Source: an uncultured Christensenellaceae bacterium (lineage in GTDB: Bacteria > Bacillota > Clostridia > Christensenellales > Aristaeellaceae). Taken from it: a DNA stretch of 36,828 bases. The stretch is taken from assembly GCA_905234985.1 (NCBI GenBank), contig CAJOJQ010000036.1, positions 1 through 36,828 of the forward strand. Reading direction: 5' to 3'. Shown here one piece after another: positions 6,472-14,250 of this stretch (positions within the stretch are counted from its first letter, which is position 1; each line of letters starts with the position of its first letter). Under the pieces are notes generated by a model. That model was not told where the DNA came from. It saw only the letters and a program-made list of their open reading frames with translations, and made no database searches. The translations under genes were made by a program, and so were the position numbers.

Positions 6472-7432
6472 TCAAGTCTTGGCCCGGGTGGCGGAGGCCT
6501 ACGAACAGCGGCAGGTGGAAAACCGGCGGGAGGAAGACCGGCGGCTGCGGGAGATCGCCCAGAACCATCCCGACCTGGATCGGCTGCTCAGCGAGCGCCA
6601 CCAAATGATCCTGCGCGCGGCGCGCGGCGCATTTGCGGGCAGTGTTCCCAACCACCCGGAGCGGGCCATGGAGGAATACAACCGGAAAATCGCGCGGCTG
6701 CTTTCGGAAAAGGGCTATCCTTCGGATTACCTGGCCCCGGTGTGTACCTGCCCCCTGTGCGGCGATACGGGATACGTGTACGAGGGATCGGTCATGCGCC
6801 GGTGTGCCTGCTTTCAGGCGGCGTATGAAAAGGCCCTGGCGGAAGCGGGGCAGGGACGGGAGGAAAAGGCGTCCTTCGCCCGGTTCGACGAAGCCCGCTT
6901 CCCCGATATCGCCCTGCCGGGCACCGACGTGACCCAGCGGGAATACATGCGGGTGGTGCGGGATCGGTGCGAAAAGTACGCTGCCGGGGTGCCGGAGGGA
7001 CCGGTGAAAACTCTGCTGCTTCACGGCGGCAGCGGCCTGGGCAAAACCTTCCTGCTGGAGTGCGTGGAAACCGCCGCCCGGGAAAAGGGCGTGGATACGC
7101 TGTATACCACGGCCTACGATCTGCTGAACGCGCTGAAAAACGCCTATTTTTCCCGGGCCGGGGAAAGCACCCGGGAATACTTTGACGCGTCCCTGCTTTT
7201 GATCGACGATTTGGGCATGGAACCCCTGATGGAAAACATCACGGTGGAGCAGATTTACAATTTGCTCAACGCCCGTCTGAACCGGGGGCTGTATACCGCC
7301 GTGAGTACAAATCTGAGCCGGGAGGAGCTGCGCGCCCGGTATACGGAACGGGTATCCTCCCGCCTGCTGGACACGCGCACCGGCATGGCCATCTTCTTTC
7401 AGGGCAAGGATATCCGCCTGACGCGGGCGTGA
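6464..7432 (+). CDS. DnaC/DnaI-like helicase loader ATPase
   Basis: 322 residues from GTG 6464, overlapping the dnaD stop. The N-terminal half has a helical region and a Cys cluster (CTCPLCG at 94-100, RRCAC at 113-117), consistent with the zinc-binding N-domain of DnaI. The C-terminal AAA+ domain has Walker A GGSGLGKT (188-195), Walker B LLIDDLGME (about 244-252) and a sensor STNLS. The family binds the replicative helicase and opens it onto DNA. Ends just before an intergenic region with the promoter of the surface operon. Confidence 0.85.
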   Translation: MDNQVLARVAEAYEQRQVENRREEDRRLREIAQNHPDLDRLLSERHQMILRAARGAFAGSVPNHPERAMEEYNRKIARLLSEKGYPSDYLAPVCTCPLCGDTGYVYEGSVMRRCACFQAAYEKALAEAGQGREEKASFARFDEARFPDIALPGTDVTQREYMRVVRDRCEKYAAGVPEGPVKTLLLHGGSGLGKTFLLECVETAAREKGVDTLYTTAYDLLNALKNAYFSRAGESTREYFDASLLLIDDLGMEPLMENITVEQIYNLLNARLNRGLYTAVSTNLSREELRARYTERVSSRLLDTRTGMAIFFQGKDIRLTRA

Positions 7433-7444
7433 ACCCTTTTGATT

Positions 7445-7459
7445 GTAAATATATTACAT
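7445..7459. promoter_or_regulatory. Possible operator TGTAA-N5-TTACA
   Basis: A 15-base dyad, TGTAA ATATA TTACA, lies between the dnaC stop and the surface-operon promoter, about 60 bases upstream of the -35. It could bind a regulator. Only one copy is visible, so support is weak. Confidence 0.25.
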
Positions 7460-7518
7460 TTCATTTCACTTTTTATCATGCTTTTGTGTGTTTTATGGGC
7501 CTTTCGCCGCTGTTTTTC

Positions 7519-7547
7519 TTGTTTCGGCGGGCGTTTTATGCTATAAT
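7519..7547 (+). promoter_or_regulatory. Sigma-A promoter of the surface operon
   Basis: TTGTTT (7519-7524), 17-base spacer, TATAAT (7542-7547) with an extended -10 TGC. The first gene starts at 7603 after GAGGAAA. Confidence 0.7.
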
Positions 7548-7602
7548 ATACTCGGAGTTCCAATATAAAAACCAGTGACAAGCGGAAAGCAGAGGAAACG
7601 GC

Positions 7603-8184
7603 ATGGAGCTGTACCGGCCAACGGAAGAAGAAGTGCTGCGGGAGATGCGGCGCGTAAAAAGAAAGAGCAAGCGCAGGCGGCTGGCCTGGGGCCTGCTGAT
7701 TTGGTTTACCTTGGCCGCCGCCGCGGGCTGGTACGTGTTCAACCAGTTTTATACCCTGGCCGTGGTGAAGGGCGCGGGCATGAACGGCGCCCTGCTCAGC
7801 GGCAGCGTGGTGCTTTGCCGCCGCACCAACGGGGCGCGGCCCCGGGTGGGCGAAGTGGTTCTGTTCGAGCATGGCAGCGGCTGGCAGTTCAAGCGCGTGG
7901 CCGCCGTGGGGGGCGACAGCGTGGCCCTGAGCCAGAACGGCAGGCTGTGGATCAACGGCAAGGCAGTGTCCGATTTCAAAAGCGATTTTTCGGGCTACGA
8001 CGCGGATCTGGCGACGCGGCCCATCACGGTGCCGGAGGATTCCTTTTTCGTCCTGGGCGACGAATACCGCCTGTCCGTGGACAGCCGAAGCCCCGATTAC
8101 GGCTACGTGAAGGCCGAGGAAATCCTGGCCGTGGCGGAATACACGGTGTGGCCGCTGCACCGGGCGGGCAAGCTGATCCGGTAA
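7603..8184 (+). CDS. Signal peptidase I-like protein lacking the catalytic Ser
   Basis: 193 residues: a basic N-terminus, one TM segment (about 28-45), then an S26-type fold. Compared with the intact enzyme at 12798, box B should read GxSMxP but here reads KGAGMNGAL, with Gly59 in the Ser position. The general-base Lys is present (FKRVAAVGGD, Lys97), and the late GDExxxSVDSR box is preserved. Family knowledge says Ser is essential, so this is probably an inactive homologue or scaffold. It is the first gene of an operon that also contains a sortase-like protein lacking its catalytic residues. Confidence 0.75.
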   Translation: MELYRPTEEEVLREMRRVKRKSKRRRLAWGLLIWFTLAAAAGWYVFNQFYTLAVVKGAGMNGALLSGSVVLCRRTNGARPRVGEVVLFEHGSGWQFKRVAAVGGDSVALSQNGRLWINGKAVSDFKSDFSGYDADLATRPITVPEDSFFVLGDEYRLSVDSRSPDYGYVKAEEILAVAEYTVWPLHRAGKLIR

Positions 8185-8214
8185 CGCGAACCTGAACTTG
8201 GAAGGAACAGAAGG

Positions 8215-9093
8215 ATGAAGAGCTTCTTGATTCACCTGGCGTGTCTGCTGGCCGTTGTGGCCGTGCTGTTTTGCGTTCTGTTTCCCTATTTCAGCGACCA
8301 GAGAGAGCAGGCCCAGCGGATATCGCTGATCGAAGGCTTTGAAAAGCAGGTAAAGGCCATGAGCGCCGAACAGGCCGCCGAATTCCGGGCCGCCTGGGAC
8401 GCCTACAATCAGGCGCTGGCCTCCGGTGCCGCCGGGAAGGAGCTTCCGGAAGCCGAAACGGTGAACGGGCTGATCGCCGTGCTGGAAATCCCCGATATCG
8501 GGGTGCGCCTGCCGGTGTATCCCACAGGAAACAGCCTGGCCCGGGATACCGGCGCGATCCACGCTTCCACCAGCGCCCTGCCCACGGGCGAAAAGGGAAC
8601 GCGCACGCTGCTGGCCGGAAACAACGGGCGGCTGCTCCAGCTGAATAATCCCTGGATTGATCCCTGGCTGGAAAAATTTCAGATGTTCAGCGCCCAGCTT
8701 TTGCACCGCCTGGATCAGGTGAAGCAGGGAACGGTCATGTATCTTTTCACGCCCTGCGGCGCGCAGGCCTACGAAGTGGTGGAAACCCAGAAAACCCAGG
8801 CCGGGAAGGTGCGTATGCCGGAGGGCGAAAACGCCTGGCTGGCCGTGATGACCAACTTAGGCGGGCAGGAAAGGCAGCTGGTTTACGGCAAGCTGCTCAG
8901 TCTTCCCGAAAATGCCGTCGTGATGGAACACAGCGACGGCGCGTTCATCCCGTCGGACGCGGTGAACGTGCTGCTGATCGGCTCGCCTGTGCTGGCGGCA
9001 GGATTGGTGTTCATGCTGCTGGTGGAAATCATCAGGCGGCGGCATTACAGGCTGCCGTCTGACAGCAAAAAGCGCAACATTGCTGAGGGGTGA
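8215..9093 (+). CDS. Class C sortase-like protein lacking His and Cys
   Basis: 292 residues with TM segments at both ends (about 5-24 and 248-270), as in class C pilin sortases. IAVLEIPDIGVRLPVYPTG and the later HRLDQVKQGTVMYL align with pilin-sortase landmarks. Family motif SGHRG is AGNNG (134-138), so His becomes Asn136. Family motif LxTCTPYG is VMTNLGG (211-217), so Cys becomes Asn214. The Arg of the triad appears kept (ERQLVYG, Arg220). An insert of about 20 residues follows the lost His. Transpeptidation is not expected; it may act as a binding or structural protein. Confidence 0.7.
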   Translation: MKSFLIHLACLLAVVAVLFCVLFPYFSDQREQAQRISLIEGFEKQVKAMSAEQAAEFRAAWDAYNQALASGAAGKELPEAETVNGLIAVLEIPDIGVRLPVYPTGNSLARDTGAIHASTSALPTGEKGTRTLLAGNNGRLLQLNNPWIDPWLEKFQMFSAQLLHRLDQVKQGTVMYLFTPCGAQAYEVVETQKTQAGKVRMPEGENAWLAVMTNLGGQERQLVYGKLLSLPENAVVMEHSDGAFIPSDAVNVLLIGSPVLAAGLVFMLLVEIIRRRHYRLPSDSKKRNIAEG

Positions 9094-9098
9094 GGAGA

Positions 9099-10169
9099 AT
9101 GCGGAAAAAGCTCCTGGTTTGGTTCCTGATCGTCGTGCAGGCGGTCGCGCTCGTCTTTCCCGTGCAGGCGGCGGAGCGGCTTGGATCGCTGACCATGGAT
9201 CTGCCGTCCAACGTGGCGGAAAAGTACAAGGATCAAACGGTGAAAATGAGCCTGTACAAAATCGCCGAATGCCATGTGGACGCCGGCGGCCTCGTTTCCT
9301 GGGGCATTGTGGAGAGGTACGCCGGCCTGTCGGAGAAGATCAAGCGGATCATGGAGGACTTAAGCAACGGCAACGATAACTCCCAGATGATCGACGAGGT
9401 CATTACCGCCATTTCCAAGATCATCGAAAACCAGAGCGTCGCGCCGTACCAGGGCCTGGTGGCCACCATGACGGAGAAGGGCAGGATCCAGTTCACCGGC
9501 CTTTCCTCCGGGCTTTACTATGTGGAAATGAGCGAGGGTCCGGACACCCTCTTCATTCAGTCCCCCCTGGTGCCCATCCCGTTTTATCTGACCATCGAAG
9601 GGCAGACCAGCATCCTGTACGACGTATCGGTCAAGCCCAAATTTGAGGACGAGGAACCGACGCCCACGCCGTCCCCAACGCCGAAGCCCACGCCTACCCC
9701 GACGCCCAGGCCCACGCGCACGCCGACGCCCAGGCCTACCCAATCGCCCACGCCCTCGCCCAAGCCTACGCCCACCCAATCGCCTACCCCCACGCCGGTG
9801 ATCACCGCGCCGCCGCCCACAACGCCCGGCACGTCTACCACTCCCCCGGCGACGGATTATCCTCCGCGGCCCACGCCCATACCTACGCCGAAGCCTACTC
9901 CTGTGCCCGCGATTACGCCGACGCCCTCGCCCAGGCCCACGCCTACCCCGACGCCCGACCTGTTCGCCACGCCCACGCCGGTACCTACGGCGACCCCCTA
10001 TATCCCCATCGAAAAGCGGACCCCCGCTCCCACGCCTACGCCGAAGCCCGGCGAAACGCCGAAGCCCACGCCGCCCGGCCGGGGCGATCCCTTCATTGAC
10101 ATTGATGATTACGATACGCCTTTGGGATTAGGCGCGATCATCAATCATGTGGGCGACTGTTTCGATTGA
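9099..10169 (+). CDS. Secreted pilin-like protein with Thr/Pro-rich stalk, no sorting signal
   Basis: 356 residues. Signal peptide (LLVWFLIVVQAVALVFPVQA), then a domain of about 150 residues with VKMSLYKIAE and IQFTGLSSGLYYVE, reminiscent of the N-domains of Gram-positive pilins and Cna-B-like proteins. A long PTPTP-type low-complexity stalk (about 185-330) follows. The end has an acidic IDIDDYDTPLGLG motif and stops within 15 residues, with no LPxTG, TM segment or positive tail. ATG 9099 follows GAGGGGTGAGGAG; an in-frame GTG at 9090 overlaps the sortase-like gene. A surface or secreted role is likely; anchoring is unexplained. Confidence 0.65.
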   Translation: MRKKLLVWFLIVVQAVALVFPVQAAERLGSLTMDLPSNVAEKYKDQTVKMSLYKIAECHVDAGGLVSWGIVERYAGLSEKIKRIMEDLSNGNDNSQMIDEVITAISKIIENQSVAPYQGLVATMTEKGRIQFTGLSSGLYYVEMSEGPDTLFIQSPLVPIPFYLTIEGQTSILYDVSVKPKFEDEEPTPTPSPTPKPTPTPTPRPTRTPTPRPTQSPTPSPKPTPTQSPTPTPVITAPPPTTPGTSTTPPATDYPPRPTPIPTPKPTPVPAITPTPSPRPTPTPTPDLFATPTPVPTATPYIPIEKRTPAPTPTPKPGETPKPTPPGRGDPFIDIDDYDTPLGLGAIINHVGDCFD

Positions 10170-10196
10170 TTATTTGAAAGGATAGGGTGACGGCCC

Positions 10197-12299
10197 ATGA
10201 AACGGATCAATCAAGGCATGAAAAAAGCGCTGTGCCTTATGCTGGCGCTGTCGCTTCTGCTTGCGGCCCTTCCCCTTTCCGCCCTGGCCGAGGATGGCTG
10301 GGACGAGTGGGACGACTGGGACCTGTGGGACCCCACAGTAATGAGTCAAGCGGAGGAACCGGAAGAAGAGGAAGAAGAAATCGAATTCCCGGATGAACTG
10401 CTGGTGGGCCATCCCACTGTCACCAAGGGCGATTTCTTCACAGAAATGTTCGGCAACGACACGGCGGATATCGACGTGCGCGCCCTGATCCACGGCTACA
10501 ATCTGGTCAACTGGGATCAGGAGCAGGGCACCTATGTGATCGACACCTCCGTGGTGGCCCGCGTGATCGTGAACGACGATGCGGAAGGAAACCGCACCTA
10601 TTTCATGGCGCTGCACGACGATCTGTACTATTCCGACGGCACGCCCATCACGGCCTGGGATTACGCTTTTTCCCTGCTGTTGATGATGAGTCCGGAGATC
10701 GAGGAGATCGGCGGCAAAATCTACCGCGCCGAGCATATTTTGGGCTACGATGAATACATCACCGGAAAGACCTTCGCCTTGGGCGGCGTGGAGGTGCTGG
10801 ACACCTATCAGCTGGCCATTACCCTGGATCATGAATTCCTGCCGTATTTCTTTGAAATCGGATTGCTTTTGTGCTGCCCGTATCCCATCCATGTGATCGC
10901 TCCGGGCTGCAAGGTGTACGACGACGGCTATGGCGTGTACATCGGCAACGAGGATCTTTCCAACCCCGAACCCGTCTACACCGCGGAACTGCTGCGCAAG
11001 ACCATCTTAGACCCGGAAACGGGCTACAACAGCCATCCCACTGTGGTATGCGGCCCCTATGTGATGACCTCTTACGACGGCGTGACCGCCCATTTTGAAA
11101 AGAATCCCTATTTCAAGGGCACCATGGAGGGCGTGATCCCCACCATCGAACGGATCAGCTTCACCGTGGCGGACAACGATACCCTGATCCAGCAGCTGGC
11201 TGACGGCGAACTGCACCTGGTCAATAAGGTGGTATACGGCCCCACCATTACGGACGGCATGCAGAACGGCCCCGGCAAGGGCATCCGCTTCACTCCCTAT
11301 CCGCGCATCGGCCTTGCTTTCCTGACCTTTACCTTCGACTGGCCCACGGTGCATGAAAAAGAGGTGCGTCAGGCCATCGCCTGGTGCATGGATCGGGACG
11401 CCCTGACCAAAGCCTACTGCACGGATTTCGGCCTGCGGGTGGACGGCTATTACGGCATTGAACAGTGGGAATACCTTTTGATCAACGGCCAGCTGGATTA
11501 TCCCATCGACAACGACCCCGAAAATCCCCTGCCCGACAAGGAAGTGGAAAAGCTCATTGAACAGTGGGAAGCCCTGAACCTGGACAACCTGACCCAGTAC
11601 ACGGTGAATATTGACCAGGCCAACCAACTGCTGGACGAAGCGGGCTGGACGCTGAACCGCGCGGGGGAGACCTACCGCCCCGGCGTGGACGACGCGCGCT
11701 GCAAGGTGATCGACGGAGAGCTGATCGTGCTGGATCTGTCCATGATGTATCCGGCGGGCAACCACATCGCCGAATACATGCAGGAATACATGATCGACAA
11801 TCTGAATCAATGCGGCATCCTGCTCACCCTGGTGCCCACGGAGATGGAAGAGCTGCTGCTCACCTATTACCGGGAAAAGCCCCGCACCACGGATATGATC
11901 TATCTGGCCACCAACTACCACGTGGTGGTCGATCCGGCCATCACCTACAGCTGCGACCCCACGCCCGACCACAGGATCTGGAACAACACCTACAGCGACG
12001 ACGAGGAGCTGTACCAGCGGGCCGTGGACATGCGCAAGACCCCTCCGGGCGCCCTCTATGACTATGTGGTCAAGTGGATCTCCTTCCAGGAGCGGTATAA
12101 CGAGGTGCTGCCCTGCATCCCCATTTATTCCAACATTTACTTTGATTTCTATACGGAGTATCTCCAGAATTACTATATCACCTCCCACGTCACCTGGTCG
12201 CAGGCCATCCTGGAAGCCTACTTCGGCCTGGCCGAGGAACCGGATAATTTGTACGGGGAAATGGAGCTGGAGGACGGCGAAGAATTCTTTGAGGAATGA
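10197..12299 (+). CDS. Secreted family-5 solute-binding protein (peptide-type), orphan
   Basis: 700 residues. Signal peptide ending LSALAE with no lipobox Cys, then an acidic Trp/Asp-rich linker (GWDEWDDWDLWD) and a Glu run. The rest follows the oligopeptide/dipeptide-binding fold: LHDDLYYSDGTPITAWDYAFSL, VVCGPYVMTSYDG, EKNPYF, EVRQAIAWCMDRDALTKAY and NQLLDEAGW are SBP_bac_5 hallmarks. No ABC permease or ATPase is nearby, and without a lipid anchor it is unlikely to serve a transporter directly. Its place between pilin-like and signal-peptidase genes suggests a surface or display role (inference). Confidence 0.75.
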   Translation: MKRINQGMKKALCLMLALSLLLAALPLSALAEDGWDEWDDWDLWDPTVMSQAEEPEEEEEEIEFPDELLVGHPTVTKGDFFTEMFGNDTADIDVRALIHGYNLVNWDQEQGTYVIDTSVVARVIVNDDAEGNRTYFMALHDDLYYSDGTPITAWDYAFSLLLMMSPEIEEIGGKIYRAEHILGYDEYITGKTFALGGVEVLDTYQLAITLDHEFLPYFFEIGLLLCCPYPIHVIAPGCKVYDDGYGVYIGNEDLSNPEPVYTAELLRKTILDPETGYNSHPTVVCGPYVMTSYDGVTAHFEKNPYFKGTMEGVIPTIERISFTVADNDTLIQQLADGELHLVNKVVYGPTITDGMQNGPGKGIRFTPYPRIGLAFLTFTFDWPTVHEKEVRQAIAWCMDRDALTKAYCTDFGLRVDGYYGIEQWEYLLINGQLDYPIDNDPENPLPDKEVEKLIEQWEALNLDNLTQYTVNIDQANQLLDEAGWTLNRAGETYRPGVDDARCKVIDGELIVLDLSMMYPAGNHIAEYMQEYMIDNLNQCGILLTLVPTEMEELLLTYYREKPRTTDMIYLATNYHVVVDPAITYSCDPTPDHRIWNNTYSDDEELYQRAVDMRKTPPGALYDYVVKWISFQERYNEVLPCIPIYSNIYFDFYTEYLQNYYITSHVTWSQAILEAYFGLAEEPDNLYGEMELEDGEEFFEE

Positions 12300-12341
12300 T
12301 TGAACGGCGTCTCCCTGACGGAAAGACGGAGGATGGGAACT

Positions 12342-12794
12342 GTGGCGAAAACGAAGCTGAAGCGCATGGATCGCTTCGAGTTGCTGGAATTGATCTACAA
12401 TATGCGGAAGACCAATTTAGAGCTGACGGAGCGCCTGGAAGCGGCGGAAAAGAAAATTGAGGAGCTGAAAACGGAAGCGGACCAGCGAGTGGAAGCCGTG
12501 CGGGCCGAGTATGTGCAGCGCATCGACGAGCTTCGCATGCAGGGCGCGGCCAAGGAAATGCAGAAGCGCCTGCGCGAGATCGAAGCGCAGATGATGGCGT
12601 TCCAGCGGATCATGGGCAAGGACGAAGACGCGCCGGAGGAAAACCCGGAACCGACGCCCGACGCCCCGCGGCCTGCCGAAATACCGGCTCCGGAAGAACC
12701 CGCCGCGGAAAACGCGGAAGAAGCGGCCCCGCCCCAGGAGGACGGCGCTGAAACCGGCGCGCCCACCGATGGCGCCGGGGAAGGCGGGGAGTAA
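12342..12794 (+). CDS. Coiled-coil protein of the surface operon
   Basis: 150 residues from GTG 12342, chosen because GGAGG (12328-12332) lies nine bases upstream; ATG 12333 directly abuts that site. MAKTKLKRMDRFELLELIYN leads into a heptad-repeat coiled coil to about residue 85, then an Ala/Pro/Glu-rich disordered tail. No signal peptide, so it is cytoplasmic or membrane-peripheral. Small proteins of this plan (xLxRxELLEL.. plus coiled coil) accompany sortase and signal-peptidase genes in Clostridia to my knowledge. Function unknown. Confidence 0.6.
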   Translation: MAKTKLKRMDRFELLELIYNMRKTNLELTERLEAAEKKIEELKTEADQRVEAVRAEYVQRIDELRMQGAAKEMQKRLREIEAQMMAFQRIMGKDEDAPEENPEPTPDAPRPAEIPAPEEPAAENAEEAAPPQEDGAETGAPTDGAGEGGE

Positions 12795-12797
12795 GCC

Positions 12798-13388
12798 ATG
12801 GCAAAATGGACGAAAGAAACGCCCTTTCCCGATCTGGACGATATTCAGAATGAAATGCGCCGGTCCAAAAACCAGAGCAAGTATCATCAGGCGCTGAAAA
12901 GCACCGCGGGCACCATCGTGGTGGTGGCGGCTATCGCGGTGCTGGTGGCCTCTATCTTCCTTCCCGTGCTGCGCGTGACCGGCACCTCCATGCAGCCCAA
13001 TTTCGCCCCCGGCAACGTGCTGGTGGCCCTGAAAACCAAGGATTATGTGCCCGGCGACGTGTGTTCCTTCTATTACAACAACAAGCTCATCATCAAGCGC
13101 GTGATCGCCACCGGCGGCGACGTGCTGGAAATCGACGAGGACGGCCGGGTGTCCGTCAACGGCCTGGTGCTGGATGAATCCTATGTGCGCACCTATGATT
13201 TGGGGCTGTGCGATATTGATTTTCCTTATACCGTGCCCGCCGAGCAGCTGTTCGTCATGGGTGATAACCGCGCCTCCTCGGTGGATAGCCGGGTGCAGGC
13301 CTTCGGCTGCATCAGCAAGGAAGAACTGATGGGCAAAGTGGTGCTGCGGGTGTGGCCGCTGCAAAACTTCGCGTATTACGGTTTATAG
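12798..13388 (+). CDS. lepB: Signal peptidase I, catalytic residues intact
   Basis: 196 residues, one TM segment (about 38-56). Box B VTGTSMQPNF contains Ser64 and Met65; box D IIKRVIATGGD contains Lys100; box E MGDNRASSVDSR is complete. It cleaves signal peptides of exported proteins at the outer membrane face. It starts three bases after the coiled-coil stop and is the last gene before an intrinsic terminator. As the intact partner of the Ser-less homologue at the operon's start, it likely processes the pilin-like and solute-binding proteins. Confidence 0.88.
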   Translation: MAKWTKETPFPDLDDIQNEMRRSKNQSKYHQALKSTAGTIVVVAAIAVLVASIFLPVLRVTGTSMQPNFAPGNVLVALKTKDYVPGDVCSFYYNNKLIIKRVIATGGDVLEIDEDGRVSVNGLVLDESYVRTYDLGLCDIDFPYTVPAEQLFVMGDNRASSVDSRVQAFGCISKEELMGKVVLRVWPLQNFAYYGL

Positions 13389-13401
13389 AGAGTAATCTTA
13401 T

Positions 13402-13423
13402 GGGGGCTTCTTCAGCCCCTTTT
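13402..13423 (+). terminator. Intrinsic terminator of the surface operon
   Basis: GGGGCT/AGCCCC stem with a TCTTC loop followed by TTTT, 14 bases after the signal peptidase stop. Confidence 0.8.
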
Positions 13424-13573
13424 CCACAGGCGCAAGCCCGCTTCATGCGGACATTGCTTGTTTCGGATGATCTCACCGCCGATGAGATTCCCGCCACATG
13501 CGGTCATCGGCGGTTCGTCCCCTGAACCAGGATCCGTCTGGGTCCTGAACCCATCTTCAGGGCACTAGATATC
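13424..13573. other. Gene-free stretch with two nested hairpins
   Basis: No coding frame. ACCGCCGATGA (13475-13485) pairs perfectly with TCATCGGCGGT (13504-13514) and encloses CCGC/GCGG. CCCTGAA (13519-13525) pairs with TTCAGGG (13556-13562) and encloses CAGGA/TCCTG. With the elements to the right this makes about 400 bases of nearly continuous secondary structure. Confidence 0.55.
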
Positions 13574-13695
13574 GCTCCTGGGCGGGCGGCAAAGCCGCCC
13601 ATCGGTGCGCAAAGCGCATCTGAAAAACGAGGATATTACCAGGAAAAAGCTCGCTTTTTCCATGGCATGTACCTCGTTTTTCTTTGCCCAGGAGC
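13574..13695. repeat. Four-way-junction element, copy 1
   Basis: Outer stem GCTCCTGGGC (13574-13583) with GCCCAGGAGC (13686-13695). Inside are three arms: GGGCGGC/GCCGCCC with AAA loop (13584-13600); GGTGCGC/GCGCATC with AAA loop (13604-13620); and a long arm GAAAAACGAGG/CCTCGTTTTTC (13622-13682) capped by GGAAAAAG-CTCG-CTTTTTCC. Copy 2 at 19469-19596 has the same order of arms and loops with largely different stem bases, so pairing is preserved while sequence changes. Transcribed orientation is unknown; structured RNA or DNA cruciform are both possible. Confidence 0.7.
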
Positions 13696-13764
13696 TTGCT
13701 ATATTATTTTCCAAGCAGGCGCATATTGTTTGTTTTTTCAGGATTGCCAATCGCCGAGTGGGGT

Positions 13765-13815
13765 GCAGGGGATTATCCCCTGCCGCGGGGTTTCAGGGGC
13801 TGCGGAGGCCCCTGA
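13765..13815. repeat. Tandem GGGG palindromes next to junction element 1
   Basis: GCAGGGGA-TTA-TCCCCTGC (13765-13783) and TCAGGGGC/GCCCCTGA (13793-13815). They lie directly downstream of the minus-strand tudS stop. The same pair of palindromes lies between junction element 2 and the flippase stop at 19675-19727. Confidence 0.6.
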
Positions 13816-13821
13816 GGGACT

Positions 13822-14250
13822 TTAAAGGCTCCCCCAATCGTTTTCTTCGGACAGAACGGTGATATGATGCTGTGAAAGCAGCTTTGCGGTGATCCCCTGG
13901 CCGGGAATGAGCGTGCCGGAAAAGGCGCCGTCGTACACCTGTTCCGCGCCGCAGGAAGGGCTGCGGGCTTTGAGCAGGGCGCAGCCGCAGTGCAGGAGAT
14001 CATAGAGGCGCAGGGCTTCCGCCGCGCCTTTTTCATATTGCGCGGTCACATCCTGGCCCACATTGTTGATGACCCGGCCGTCCTGAATTTCCGCCGGAGG
14101 CCGGGGCGTGGGCAGGCCGCCTAACTGTTCCGGGCACACGGGAATCAGCTGGTGCTTTTCCGCAAGGGCCAGCACCCGGTCGTTGCGCTTGCTTTGCCCG
14201 TCGTACCGGCAGCACAGGCCCAGCAGACAGGCGCTGACCAAAATCCTCAC
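13822..14250 (-). CDS. tudS: DUF523 / TudS-like 2-thiouracil desulfidase
   Basis: 142 residues, full length for the short DUF523 family. MRILVSACLLGLCCRYDG at the N-terminus and LLKARSPSCG near 95-101 hold the conserved Cys residues (8, 13 or 14, and the SPSCG Cys) proposed to bind a [4Fe-4S] cluster. Characterised members remove sulfur from 2-thiouracil for uracil salvage. ATGA overlap with deoD places it in a nucleoside-salvage operon, which fits. Substrate here is inferred from the family. Confidence 0.75.
   Translation of the reverse strand: MRILVSACLLGLCCRYDGQSKRNDRVLALAEKHQLIPVCPEQLGGLPTPRPPAEIQDGRVINNVGQDVTAQYEKGAAEALRLYDLLHCGCALLKARSPSCGAEQVYDGAFSGTLIPGQGITAKLLSQHHITVLSEENDWGSL

Noticed and set aside
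9233..9841. Long minus-strand and alternate-frame Val/Gly- or Arg/Gly-rich ORFs opposite the Thr/Pro stalk
   Set aside because: They mirror the PTPTP-coding repeats on the plus strand; no ribosome site and unnatural composition.
13574..13695. tRNA-like cloverleaf or known riboswitch
   Set aside because: The arm lengths and loops do not match a tRNA, and no known riboswitch signature is present; reported as an unassigned junction element instead.
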